A stretch of 64,000 nucleotides of DNA from Altibacter sp. HG106 (lineage in GTDB: Bacteria > Bacteroidota > Bacteroidia > Flavobacteriales > Flavobacteriaceae): contig NZ_JAQQTD010000001.1 in assembly GCF_028561755.1 (NCBI RefSeq), forward strand, positions 434,001 through 498,000, in the 5' to 3' direction. The translations under genes were made by a program, and so were the position numbers. This document shows positions 1 to 9,087 of the stretch, in pieces (the stretch's first letter is position 1; each line of letters begins with the position of its first letter). The notes beneath the pieces are model-generated. The model made no database searches. It was not told the origin of the DNA and was given only the letters and a program-made list of their open reading frames with translations.

Positions 1-2
1 CG

Positions 3-83
3 CTCTTCGATCTCAACGAAACCCCTCGCGACACCCCTGCCGATGCAGGTGCTTATGAAGCCATTGTGTTTCCGGAGGATTAG
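3..83 (+). CDS. C-terminal end of a secreted repeat protein (partial)
   Basis: An open frame runs in from the left edge and stops with TAG at 81-83, giving 26 residues that end in GAYEAIVFPED. The run ADAGAYE resembles the last strand of right-handed beta-helix surface proteins of the choice-of-anchor Q type, which often finish with a G-AYE-type motif. No sorting tail follows, so this would be the true C-terminus. The fragment is too short for a firm family assignment. Confidence 0.5.
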   Translation, partial: LFDLNETPRDTPADAGAYEAIVFPED

Positions 84-110
84 CCATTTTCCGTTCTTAT
101 ATTGAAATGA

Positions 111-134
111 GCCGTTCTGTGCTTCAGAACAGGC
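111..134. other. Small inverted repeat downstream of the first gene
   Basis: GTTCTG (114-119) and CAGAAC (125-130) are perfect complements around a 5-base loop. GCC and GGC extend the stem across one bulged A. It lies 30 bases after the stop codon at 83. No T-run follows, so it is at best a weak terminator or mRNA 3' end hairpin. Nothing else is visible in 84-206. Confidence 0.35.
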
Positions 135-206
135 GTTATTCTATTGGGTGTGGTGTATCTAGGCATGTATTGAGATATTTGGAATAACAACCAAATTATT
201 TCAATT

Positions 207-2606
207 ATGAAATCCAACTATTTCATCCTATGGGTCTTCCTTTTTTCCCTATCAATTTCATTCGGACAAGCAGAGAAGAACTATTGGTTTTTTGGCAATA
301 ACGCAGGCCTTGATTTTTCTTCCGGAACTGCCACAGCGATTTCAGGGAATCTCAACACCTTTGAAGGCTGCGCTTCTATAGCATCAGCGGCCGGAGACTT
401 ATTATTCTACACCGATGGGATTACAGTATACGACCCCTCAGGAAGTCCGATGGTAAATGGGAACGGCCTGTTAGGAAACCCCTCCTCTACCTCATCAGCC
501 ATCATCGTTCCGCTTCCGAAGAGCACCACAGAGTATCTCATCTTTTCCGTAGATTTTGTGAATGGGACCAATGGCATCAATTACAGTGTGGTAGATATGG
601 ACGATAATGGAAATGGTGTCTATGATCCCGGACTCGATTTTGGTGTTATTCCGGTAGGCATGAAAAACATACGTCTTCCCGGCCCTACTGGTGAACGTAT
701 TTGTGCCGTACGACATGCGAATGGACAAGACTTTTGGGTGACCGCCACAGAGAAGGATACGAATAGATTCTACACTTACGAAGTCACCGCATGTGGTGTG
801 AATACAACACCACAAATACAAGCTATAGGACCGGTTATGTCTGCAGGGTATTATATGAAGCACGCTCCTGATGGCGCAACGCTGGCTCGCACAGATGGTA
901 CAGCCGCAGAGGTGTACTTATACGATTTTGATACTACCACCGGTGGAATATCCAATCCGCAGTTCGTCGGAAATACCCCGGTGAGACCTTATGGGCTAGA
1001 ATTCTCGCCAGACGGGAATACATTGTATTATACCGATTTTGCGAATAGCAACGGAACCGGAACTGGAAGGGTCTATCAAGTATCGATTGCACCTACCATT
1101 GGAACGCCCGTACAAATTGGGACTATCCCCAATCAGGGAGGACGCTATGCGGTGGGGGCTATGCAGCTCACACCCGAAACGCCCCCCCGAATTCTGATCA
1201 CGAAAGATGGTGAGAATTCGTTAGCGGCCATTAACAACCCGAATACCGGTGGCGCATCAAATTTTGTAGCTACAGCTGTGACGCTTACTTCGGGAGCGGT
1301 AGGATATTTAGGATTGCCTACCTTTATTTCCGGAGAGGTCGCCCCATCGAGTTGCTTAGATTTTGATCCTTTCACCAATGCAGCTCCCACTATCATTTCC
1401 GCAGCAGTTAAAAATGAATTGAACAATAATTCTTTTTTCGGAAAGGATAAAGAATATGGCGATGTAGATAATGATGGGGATATCGATATACTCTACACGA
1501 AAAATGCCGATGAACTTCATATCTTAGAGAATACAGCTGGCCCGGGAGTGACGCCTGCGTACAGTGTACCGGGAACATCGGCATTTGGCCCAAATTTCCA
1601 AGCTTATAGCTATCGCTTGATAGATTGGACGGGCGATGGATGGAATGATATTTTAGTATCGGGTATTGATACGGCAACCAGCAATTCTGGAATTTGGTTG
1701 TTTATTAATAATGGGAGTGGCGGATTTCCTTCCAGCGGAATTCCATTCATCAATGCCGGACTCACCGTGCCAGATCAATATGCCTTTAGCAATCTGGATT
1801 TAATTGCTGTTGGCGATCTGAATAACGACGAACTGCCGGATATTCTTATCAGTAATCAAAGCGGTACGCTAGACGGTACCGCATATTTTGAGAATTTGAA
1901 TAGCACGATTCCACCCTATTTTGATCTCACCGGCGCTCAGCTTTTTGACGGCACCAAAATTCTCAATCCCTTTCTGCCCGATAATAGCGGCAGCTACCAT
2001 ACCCCTGAAATTTATGATGCCGATTGCGATGGCGATCTAGACGTTCTCATTAGCGACCCCCTCTTGCCGGGCCCCACCTTTGGCGGAGGTAGAATGTATT
2101 TTCATGAAAATAACGGAAATATCTCCAGCGGCACGTTACCTGATATAAACATTACCGGAGCGGATAATCCATTTGGGTTGAACGATGACCCAGGAACTTC
2201 CTCCCCACTGGCTTGCGACTGGCTCATTACGAGAATCGTTCCATTCGTCAACCCAAACTGCCCTATTGCCATTAGTTATAACTCCTGTGATGAAGAATTT
2301 TATTTTTACGATCAGGATTGTGGTTGTGAGGGAACAGGCACATCTGTATTTGCCATCGAGGAGCATTCAGAAATTAATGATACCAAACAGGTGTATCTAT
2401 ACCCTAATCCGGCAGACAATTACGTTGATATTGTTAGCGAAACTCCATTAAAGCGAGTAGAAATTTATAGTATCACCGGTCGATTGATGATAACATCCCA
2501 AAATTCGGATACGACAATCGATATTGAAAAGTTACCCTCCGGAATCTACTTTGTTCGTATCACCACAAACAATCTTACAAAAACGACACGATTGATCAAA
2601 TCTTGA
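207..2606 (+). CDS. T9SS cargo protein with N-terminal propeller and FG-GAP/VCBS repeats
   Basis: A 799-residue secreted protein. Residues 1-20 form a signal peptide ending at SISFGQ. Residues about 20-365 contain WFFGNNAGLDF and propeller-like strands, a common start for large flavobacterial surface proteins. Residues about 410-615 carry several Asp-rich calcium-loop FG-GAP/VCBS motifs (DVDNDGDIDI, GDLNNDELPDI, DADCDGDLDV). Residues about 729-799 are a type A T9SS sorting domain starting at YPNPADNY and ending FVRITTNNLTKTTRLIKS. The protein is therefore expected to cross the outer membrane by T9SS and be anchored or released at the surface. Its ligand is unknown. It is followed by a hairpin terminator and then a sensor kinase gene on the same strand. 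Confidence 0.88.
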   Translation: MKSNYFILWVFLFSLSISFGQAEKNYWFFGNNAGLDFSSGTATAISGNLNTFEGCASIASAAGDLLFYTDGITVYDPSGSPMVNGNGLLGNPSSTSSAIIVPLPKSTTEYLIFSVDFVNGTNGINYSVVDMDDNGNGVYDPGLDFGVIPVGMKNIRLPGPTGERICAVRHANGQDFWVTATEKDTNRFYTYEVTACGVNTTPQIQAIGPVMSAGYYMKHAPDGATLARTDGTAAEVYLYDFDTTTGGISNPQFVGNTPVRPYGLEFSPDGNTLYYTDFANSNGTGTGRVYQVSIAPTIGTPVQIGTIPNQGGRYAVGAMQLTPETPPRILITKDGENSLAAINNPNTGGASNFVATAVTLTSGAVGYLGLPTFISGEVAPSSCLDFDPFTNAAPTIISAAVKNELNNNSFFGKDKEYGDVDNDGDIDILYTKNADELHILENTAGPGVTPAYSVPGTSAFGPNFQAYSYRLIDWTGDGWNDILVSGIDTATSNSGIWLFINNGSGGFPSSGIPFINAGLTVPDQYAFSNLDLIAVGDLNNDELPDILISNQSGTLDGTAYFENLNSTIPPYFDLTGAQLFDGTKILNPFLPDNSGSYHTPEIYDADCDGDLDVLISDPLLPGPTFGGGRMYFHENNGNISSGTLPDINITGADNPFGLNDDPGTSSPLACDWLITRIVPFVNPNCPIAISYNSCDEEFYFYDQDCGCEGTGTSVFAIEEHSEINDTKQVYLYPNPADNYVDIVSETPLKRVEIYSITGRLMITSQNSDTTIDIEKLPSGIYFVRITTNNLTKTTRLIKS

Positions 2607-2650
2607 AAAAGATAAGAAATCCATTTTTTTATTGATTTCACCACAGCGGA

Positions 2651-2682
2651 AATTGGCCTGAAAAATCAGGTCAATTCTTTCT
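2651..2682 (+). terminator. Rho-independent-like terminator after the FG-GAP cargo gene
   Basis: ATTGGCCTGA (2652-2661) pairs with TCAGGTCAAT (2666-2675) around an AAAA loop, with one G-U pair. A pyrimidine tract, TCTTTCT, follows. The U-tract is interrupted, so termination may be partial. Confidence 0.55.
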
Positions 2683-2722
2683 ATGGAATGCAAACCAGTT
2701 CAATTTAACTACATTTACCCTA

Positions 2723-5602
2723 ATGCACCGTAGAATACTACTAATAGGTCTCCTACTTCCATGGCTACTTTGGGGACAACGGGAATATCAATATGCTACG
2801 TCCAATGGACTGCCTTCCAATACCGTCTACGATATTGTGCAAGATAGTGCCGGTTTCATTTGGATTGCTACCAGTAAGGGGGTCGTAACATACGATGGCA
2901 CTTCCTTCAAAACCTTCACGGTACAGGACGGGCTTCCCAACAATGATACATGGAAGCTAGAGGTAACGCCCGATGGGCGTGTGTGGTATGTTTCTAAAAG
3001 TAACCGACAAGGCTTTATTGCGAACGACAGTATCTACAGTTTCCCGCTAGCGGACAATTCGGTTATTAGTCCCAAATGTTTCGGAGTCACAAACCATGGA
3101 GTATCCTTATATGGGGGTGGGACATTTGTTCTTAAGCAGAACTCTTGGAAAAAAACCCTCCCGCTTACAACCGATGACGGGGTTAATGCAGCAATACATT
3201 TGAATGACAGCATTGTAATCAATAAGACGCAATCACATTTTGAAATCTACTTACATAAAAATCAGCAACTAACGAAAATAAAGAGCATTCAAACAAACAC
3301 CAATTTTGATTCCTTGAATATTCGATCAGCGTCTTACGGGATCTATCACAACCTGATCTGGCAGATGCTTGATTACGGGTTGTTATTAGTGAACCTAGAA
3401 CGTGATGCGTATCGCATCATTCCGATGAAGAAGAACAAGAAGAAAGGAATCCAATATGTATGGGCGAATGATGCTACAATTCAATGGAAAGTTGGTGATC
3501 AGCTTCAAATCTTTTCCCATGGTTTGCAAACCTTAGAAACCATCACGCACGATGATCTTAGGGATTATTCACGTGCTATCAAAGACGACCAAGGAAACCT
3601 ATGGATGACCAGTCTATACAAAGGAATCAAGATGATCCCAGCCATAAGCTTACATACGAATCAATATTTTGAGGGTAAGAAGGTGCAGGCCTTGTCACTT
3701 TCAGAGGACACACTTTTAATTGGAGTAAGAAACGAGCCTTTGCATAGTAACGTTCGTGGGGCGCTTACCCCTACGAATTTAATTGCCGAAGGCAATATTT
3801 ACCATATCAAAACGAACTCGGGCCACGGTACTTATGTGTTGGGGGCTACACAATCAGCAGCTGAGAAAAACACCATCTTCCGCAGCGAGGTATATGAAGA
3901 TGAACGCAAGCGTTTTGGCACTAAGCACGATCATCCCGCAGGCTTTATTGATCTTTATGAAGGCGAAACGTTTCACTATGTACTAACCCATGACTTTGTC
4001 GTAACAAAAAAAGCAGACGACCCCTATTTCAAAACACTGCAGAACTTTAGCGGAGGTGTTTCTATGATCCAATATCAAGATCAACTAATCCTCTTGGCAA
4101 GTGATGGTTTACACCGTATCGATAAGGATACCATACTTCCCTTTCATGAACAAAACAGGAATCGACCCATACCATACTTAAGTGCCACCCTGCATGAAAA
4201 TAAACTGCTCCTTGGCACAGACGGTTTTGGTGTTCATGTACTGCAAGGAGATCGTATTTTTCCGATTCCCTCCACCCACGGACTGTCGGTAAATCGCACC
4301 ATTTATAAAGACGGGCATCTTTGGCTGGCCACCCAAAAAGGAATTCAAGTATTGAAGCTACAGCCGACGCTAGAAGCGTCTGAGATTGTAGATTCTTATT
4401 ATCAGTCAGACGGCCTCCTAGATCGCAATGTGAATGACATTGCTATTCGAGACAGTACCCTGTTCGCGGCAACCGATCTGGGGTTGTCTGAGATAAATTT
4501 AAACGACACTCGATACAGAACAAAACCCACCCTTTATTTTGAAACAGATTTAGACAGTATGGTGCTTCCCTACCGAGATGCGCAATCGCTTTCTATCGCT
4601 TTCAACACCTTAGAGTACACCAACCAAAACAACCTCGTATACTATTATCGCTTATCGCCAGAACAAGAGGAATGGCAAACGGCACAGAATAGAGAGGTAA
4701 CTTTTGTGAGTTTAGCACCAGGTGCCTATCAGCTCGAGGTACGGGTGATCGACCAACACCACAATTTTTCCACGCGCAGGCTACCGCTCACCATAGTACC
4801 GTTGTGGTGGCAAACCAAGTGGTTCCGCTACCTATTGATTGGAGCCTCGCTGTTGATACTTATGGGGATCGGGTTTCTTTTTTACAGGCAGATAAAAAGA
4901 CGTGAACAAATAAAATCGGAACGACATCAAAAAATTTCACGCTTAGAATTACAGGCGCTACGGTCGCAAATGAATCCTCATTTTGTGCATAACTCCTTAC
5001 ATGCCATCCAATTTTTCGTACAGCGGAATGAGGTTGCCCTCTCTGAAAAATATCTTTCACAATTTTCCAGATTAATTCGACAATTCTTTGAATATTCTCG
5101 CGTCCAATCAGTAACGCTTTCCGAAGAGATTGAACTCCTGAGAAATTACCTCACTATTGAAAAAATGAGGTTTGAAGAAAAGTTGGCCTATACGATAACC
5201 ATTGACCCCTCATTAGCAACAGATCGTATCAAAATTCCTTCTATGCTATTGCAGCCCTTAGTTGAAAATGCCATCAATCACGGAATTTTTCACAAGGAAA
5301 CGCAAGGGACCGTAACACTTCATTTTATAAAGGAGCAGGAAAATATATTAAAAATCATTGTGGAAGATGATGGCATCGGGATCCTGGAAGCTAGAAAATT
5401 AAACGAAAAATTACGAAAAGACGGAACTTCCAACTCCACGCAGGTATTGAATGAACGCATGGCCCTGCTTAAACAGGAAGATCGCTGGAACATCACCTTT
5501 TTGGTGGAAGATCTCAATCAATACAAGGGTAAAACAGGAACAAGAATAACGTTAACCATAGCCATAAAATATGAAGATAACAGCCTATCTGGTAGACGAT
5601 GA
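2723..5602 (+). CDS. Two-component sensor: propeller, Y_Y_Y domain and LytS-type histidine kinase
   Basis: A 959-residue hybrid-like sensor that lacks a receiver domain. Residues 1-18 form a signal peptide. Residues about 20-630 are a periplasmic two-component propeller (Reg_prop repeats such as SNTVYDIVQDSAGFIWIAT). Residues about 640-695 are a Y_Y_Y-like domain. A single transmembrane helix lies at about 702-722. A LytS-family (His_kinase) module follows, with NPHFVHNSL near residue 751, an N-box PLVENAINH near 844 and DDGIGI near 881. The expected role is to sense an envelope or extracellular ligand and phosphorylate the regulator encoded next. The two reading frames overlap by 32 bases, so translation is probably coupled. 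The usual HF-hydrophobic-F-N motif reads HFVHN here. The same change occurs in the second kinase at 9683, so it looks inherited rather than a decay sign. Confidence 0.9.
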   Translation: MHRRILLIGLLLPWLLWGQREYQYATSNGLPSNTVYDIVQDSAGFIWIATSKGVVTYDGTSFKTFTVQDGLPNNDTWKLEVTPDGRVWYVSKSNRQGFIANDSIYSFPLADNSVISPKCFGVTNHGVSLYGGGTFVLKQNSWKKTLPLTTDDGVNAAIHLNDSIVINKTQSHFEIYLHKNQQLTKIKSIQTNTNFDSLNIRSASYGIYHNLIWQMLDYGLLLVNLERDAYRIIPMKKNKKKGIQYVWANDATIQWKVGDQLQIFSHGLQTLETITHDDLRDYSRAIKDDQGNLWMTSLYKGIKMIPAISLHTNQYFEGKKVQALSLSEDTLLIGVRNEPLHSNVRGALTPTNLIAEGNIYHIKTNSGHGTYVLGATQSAAEKNTIFRSEVYEDERKRFGTKHDHPAGFIDLYEGETFHYVLTHDFVVTKKADDPYFKTLQNFSGGVSMIQYQDQLILLASDGLHRIDKDTILPFHEQNRNRPIPYLSATLHENKLLLGTDGFGVHVLQGDRIFPIPSTHGLSVNRTIYKDGHLWLATQKGIQVLKLQPTLEASEIVDSYYQSDGLLDRNVNDIAIRDSTLFAATDLGLSEINLNDTRYRTKPTLYFETDLDSMVLPYRDAQSLSIAFNTLEYTNQNNLVYYYRLSPEQEEWQTAQNREVTFVSLAPGAYQLEVRVIDQHHNFSTRRLPLTIVPLWWQTKWFRYLLIGASLLILMGIGFLFYRQIKRREQIKSERHQKISRLELQALRSQMNPHFVHNSLHAIQFFVQRNEVALSEKYLSQFSRLIRQFFEYSRVQSVTLSEEIELLRNYLTIEKMRFEEKLAYTITIDPSLATDRIKIPSMLLQPLVENAINHGIFHKETQGTVTLHFIKEQENILKIIVEDDGIGILEARKLNEKLRKDGTSNSTQVLNERMALLKQEDRWNITFLVEDLNQYKGKTGTRITLTIAIKYEDNSLSGRR

Positions 5603-6314
5603 ACCCAAAGCATTGGCCATTCTAGAAGATAAACTTAAACGTCTCTGTACGCACGTGACCATCATCGGCAGTACGCAAAAACCTGCCGTGGCGCTTCAGC
5701 AAATTCCTGAGCTGTCGCCCGATCTCGTTTTTTTGGATGTTGCCATGCCCAAACTCAATGGTTTCGAATTGCTAGGAGAATTTGGATCACCAACTTTTGA
5801 AATCATTTTCGCCACAGGTTTCGATGAGTATGCTATCGATGCCATTAAGCACTGTGCTATTGGCTACCTCATAAAACCTATCGATAATGATGAGTTGATC
5901 GCGGCGGTGAATATCGCTACGGAAAACATTGCTGAAAAAAATGCGCTTGTCAAAAACCGTCAACTTATAGAGAATTTGAGTGTCAAGCGATTTCAGGATC
6001 GAAAAATCGTGATTCCTACTCAGGAAGGGCTAGAGTTCTTAGACATTAATACCATCACAAATTTCGAGGGAGTTGAGGGGTATACGCGAATTCACCTTAA
6101 AAATTCCCCTTCTTTACTGAGCTCTCAAAATATTGGACACTTTGTGAAATCCTTAGAAAATACAGATTTCTTTCAAGTACATAAGTCGCATTTGGTCAAT
6201 CTAAATTATATCGAACGATATCTCAATCAAGGGTATCTTATTATTGGGGAACTTAAAATTCCGGTATCTCGAGGTAGAAGAAACGAGTTTCTTGAAATGA
6301 TCCGTACCTTCTGA
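5571..6314 (+). CDS. LytTR-family response regulator (partner of the propeller kinase)
   Basis: A 247-residue protein with a receiver domain at about 1-120. The acidic pocket is DDE at 9-11 and the phospho-acceptor is Asp56 in VFLDVAMP. A LytTR DNA-binding domain occupies about 145-246 (FEGVEGYTRIHL, VHKSHLVN, IPVSRGRR). Its ATG lies inside the end of the kinase gene (32-base overlap), and it is the expected phosphorylation partner. It is very similar along its whole length to the regulator at 10480, including SSQNIGHF and the HKSHLVNL segment. The two systems therefore arose by duplication and may bind related operators. Targets cannot be read from sequence. The flanking T9SS cargo genes are candidates. 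Confidence 0.92.
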   Translation: MKITAYLVDDEPKALAILEDKLKRLCTHVTIIGSTQKPAVALQQIPELSPDLVFLDVAMPKLNGFELLGEFGSPTFEIIFATGFDEYAIDAIKHCAIGYLIKPIDNDELIAAVNIATENIAEKNALVKNRQLIENLSVKRFQDRKIVIPTQEGLEFLDINTITNFEGVEGYTRIHLKNSPSLLSSQNIGHFVKSLENTDFFQVHKSHLVNLNYIERYLNQGYLIIGELKIPVSRGRRNEFLEMIRTF

Positions 6315-6413
6315 ATTTCATCTTCACCTAAAATACAGGTCCTATATTCAAAAATACGTTTCCTGTCATGAACGGTACTGATGATCAATTGTTTATTTCA
6401 TTAACCTTCTTAT

Positions 6414-6453
6414 AATGAGAGATTTGTGCTGTTAACCATAAATTTCTCTCATT
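6414..6453. promoter_or_regulatory. Inverted repeat abutting a start codon
   Basis: AATGAGAGA (6414-6422) and TCTCTCATT (6445-6453) are perfect 9-base complements with a 22-base spacer. The right arm ends immediately before the ATG at 6454. It could be an operator or an mRNA hairpin masking translation initiation of the T9SS cargo gene. It lies just downstream of the LytTR regulator gene. Confidence 0.45.
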
Positions 6454-8511
6454 ATGAATTCAATTACTATTTTTCGATGGCTGGTGCTGTGTTGTACCAC
6501 CCTCGTAACAACCGCCACATTTTCGCAATCTTTTTGTGAAGATTTCAGCAATCCCTCCTCAACGGCTCCCGTGGGGAATGCTTGTACAGGAGTGTATCAA
6601 CCCGGTATGCTCGACAATTGGGGGGCTCAAAATATTGACGCCTTACAATACACCGACGTCAATAGTCAAGGTGGCTCTGGTGACTTCTATTTATTTTTGG
6701 ATGATGGTTCCTGCGGAAATGGCGGAACGGTTGCCTTTAATGATGTTGACTATTCCGGAAACTGGCTTACTATGGTACCTCAAGAAGAGGGCTGTTTTTG
6801 CTTCGACTTGCGTGTTTTCTTTATTGCCACCGGAACCATTACCGGATACAATAGCCTCCGTATCTATAACGGTCCCGATCCGGGCAGTTCTACTGTTTCA
6901 GCGGTCTTTACGCTAACAACGCCTATTGATGTTAGTCAAGGTTGGGTGCGTATCTGCGCCCCCATTGCACTGAGTAGCGGAGGTGTATTACCTGGTAACG
7001 CCGATGGTCAATGGACCGTGAATACCGGAAATGCAGCCGACTGGGATACGCTGGTACAAAACGTGGGGTCTTTAGCTTTTGGCGTTGACGTAGCCGGTGG
7101 CGATGAACGCTGGGGTATTGATAATATCTGTATTAGTGAAAAGTGTGACGCCACCGTTGGGGGCGAACCAGAGCCTACGCCCGATGGCGCCTTTTGCTGC
7201 GATGAAAGCGAAAACCTCGTAAACAACGGAAACTTTGAATTTGGTAATACGGGCTTTGCAAGTAGCTATACGCAAAACGCCGCAACCCTACCCGGACAGT
7301 ATGATGTTACCAATTCGGCTGCCGCCTTTGGTACTACGGTTACCGATCATTCGTTCTGTGCCGATCCAGTTGCCTACCCAAATAACGATCAATTCTTACT
7401 TGTAAATGGTAGAACCACGCAAGCGGCTGGAAGCAGTAGCGTGATCTGGAGACAGAGCGTGACCCTCGATCCTGAAAAAGAATATCGCTTCTGCGCAAAC
7501 TTCAAAAACCTTCCGCAGTGTACCTTCGATATTTTACCACAACTAACCATTGAAACGAGTAGCGGGTATACACAAACGCTCACGGTCAATACCGATCCTT
7601 CCGATCCATGTGACTGGCAAATGGAAAGCTTCTGTTTCCGGGGCGATCAGCGTACTGCAATTCGCATCCGACTTGCAGAAGATGGCTTGGGCGATGGTAA
7701 TGATTTGGCCATTGATGATATCTCGGTACAGGAATTGGTGGATCCCAACCTCAGCATTACTGTGCAACATCAGGGGAATCCACAACAAGTAACCGGTTCT
7801 TTAAATACCATTAGCACCGCCGATGACGTGCTTCCATACAACCCAGATATTTGCCAGGAGCCTTGGTACTGGTACGTTATTACTTTAGATAGTGCCAGCG
7901 GAGGTTCTTTTGTGATTGATTTTTCTGAACCTTTTGGATGGGGAAATAATACTGGTTACAGCCTGTTTAACCCTTCCACTTCCGGAACGACACCGTGGAA
8001 TCTAACCACAAACTTTCTTCCGTTTCCGTTTCAACAAAACACCTTGTATCTAGTGGGAATGACGACACCTAGTTGTTGCGAAGATTGTACCGACGATGGG
8101 TTTACCTATCAGGTGATCTACAACAATCAAGCCCCTATGGGTGTTGAGGAAGGTCTTACCCAAGCGCAAAAAGACTGGATTCGATCCTGGCTAGGAACGT
8201 ATGGTAGTGTGTTCGGGGATAAAGCTTCTTTACCTTCTGAAAATAGTGAGAACGTACTCGAAATGAGAACGTCTGCGGTAGCTTCGGAAGTGATGGTATA
8301 TCCTAATCCGGCCAAAGAAGTACTTCATATCACTAATAACAATGCCTCCAGCATTCAGGCTGCCACGATTGTTGATGTGAATGGAAAGCAAGTGCAGCAA
8401 CTAAGCGCTCCTTATTCCGAAGCGAACATTGAGCACCTTACTTCAGGCTTATATTTTATTCACCTCAAGATGAATGATAGTATCATTAGTAAGAAGTTTA
8501 TTAAAGAATAA
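6454..8511 (+). CDS. T9SS type A cargo protein, cysteine-rich
   Basis: A 685-residue secreted protein. The signal peptide covers about residues 1-24 (ending TATFSQ). The middle has two stretches of jelly-roll-like, carbohydrate-binding-module-like sequence (for example NLVNNGNFEFGN near 250 and IAIDDISVQE-like strands near 420) with many paired cysteines (ECCDE-type and SCCEDC-type runs), which points to disulphide-stabilised extracellular domains. Residues about 610-685 are a type A sorting tail starting at YPNPAKEV and ending SKKFIKE. I recognise no catalytic motif. It stands alone between two LytS/LytTR loci, has an inverted repeat at its start codon and is closed by a strong terminator. 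Adhesin or glycan-binding roles are inference only. Confidence 0.85.
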   Translation: MNSITIFRWLVLCCTTLVTTATFSQSFCEDFSNPSSTAPVGNACTGVYQPGMLDNWGAQNIDALQYTDVNSQGGSGDFYLFLDDGSCGNGGTVAFNDVDYSGNWLTMVPQEEGCFCFDLRVFFIATGTITGYNSLRIYNGPDPGSSTVSAVFTLTTPIDVSQGWVRICAPIALSSGGVLPGNADGQWTVNTGNAADWDTLVQNVGSLAFGVDVAGGDERWGIDNICISEKCDATVGGEPEPTPDGAFCCDESENLVNNGNFEFGNTGFASSYTQNAATLPGQYDVTNSAAAFGTTVTDHSFCADPVAYPNNDQFLLVNGRTTQAAGSSSVIWRQSVTLDPEKEYRFCANFKNLPQCTFDILPQLTIETSSGYTQTLTVNTDPSDPCDWQMESFCFRGDQRTAIRIRLAEDGLGDGNDLAIDDISVQELVDPNLSITVQHQGNPQQVTGSLNTISTADDVLPYNPDICQEPWYWYVITLDSASGGSFVIDFSEPFGWGNNTGYSLFNPSTSGTTPWNLTTNFLPFPFQQNTLYLVGMTTPSCCEDCTDDGFTYQVIYNNQAPMGVEEGLTQAQKDWIRSWLGTYGSVFGDKASLPSENSENVLEMRTSAVASEVMVYPNPAKEVLHITNNNASSIQAATIVDVNGKQVQQLSAPYSEANIEHLTSGLYFIHLKMNDSIISKKFIKE

Positions 8512-8526
8512 CTATCAGTAATAAGG

Positions 8527-8559
8527 GATTCCACTCGATTTTGAGTGGAATCTTTTTTT
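8527..8559 (+). terminator. Strong Rho-independent terminator
   Basis: GATTCCACTC (8527-8536) and GAGTGGAATC (8543-8552) form a perfect 10-bp stem with a 6-base loop. TTTTTTT follows at 8553-8559. It separates the cargo gene from the four-gene signalling operon. Confidence 0.92.
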
Positions 8560-8673
8560 CACGTTAGGTGAATCGCGATACACGCGTTCGAAAGCATACC
8601 CTGTGGGTAGTATCCTACACGAGAAGAACTGCCGAGAATTAATTCTATCTTTAAAAGATTAAAAACCAACAAT

Positions 8674-9087
8674 ATGAAAAATTACATCTTAACTAGCGCA
8701 TGCCTCATTTGTTTGTTTCTATTGCAATCCTGCTGTTGTAACGACGCCGATGAACCTACAGGGCTCATTGATTGTTCTATTGCGGTAGAAATGAACGAAA
8801 CCTACCTCAGTTCGAATCCCGGAGCCACCGGCGATGTGACCTTCGACTTTAAAGAAATGCAAGATTACTTCTGTAAGATAGAAGAAGTTGCCAAAGACAG
8901 CAGCTACACCAATCTTGGGTTTCGGGTGTATTTTGCAGAAACAGACGGACCCAACGGAGTTAGGGTCAATACGGTGTTTTTTGCGCCCACCTACGAATCG
9001 GGCGGGAATACATTTGTGATGACAGAGCTGCTTAAAGACCATGGTGACATCGGAAATAACGGTGGTGACATTAACTGTAATCCATGA
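8674..9087 (+). CDS. Small lipoprotein, first gene of a signalling operon
   Basis: A 137-residue lipoprotein of no family I recognise. The signal peptide ends in the lipobox-like LLQSC with Cys20, followed by two more cysteines (CCC), so it is probably lipidated. The mature part is acidic, ends GGDINCNP and has few strong features. A TATCTTTA box lies at 8646-8653, about 20 bases before the ATG. The stop codon overlaps the next ATG (ATGA at 9084-9087), so it is translationally coupled to the membrane protein and, through it, to the kinase and regulator. That arrangement suggests it is part of the signal-perception apparatus, for example a periplasmic ligand or brake. This is inference from position. 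Confidence 0.8.
   Translation: MKNYILTSACLICLFLLQSCCCNDADEPTGLIDCSIAVEMNETYLSSNPGATGDVTFDFKEMQDYFCKIEEVAKDSSYTNLGFRVYFAETDGPNGVRVNTVFFAPTYESGGNTFVMTELLKDHGDIGNNGGDINCNP

Noticed and set aside
6389-6416. E. coli-type promoter TTGTTT-N16-TATAAT before the cargo gene
   Set aside because: The main sigma factor of Bacteroidota does not use this form; in AT-rich DNA it can occur by chance.
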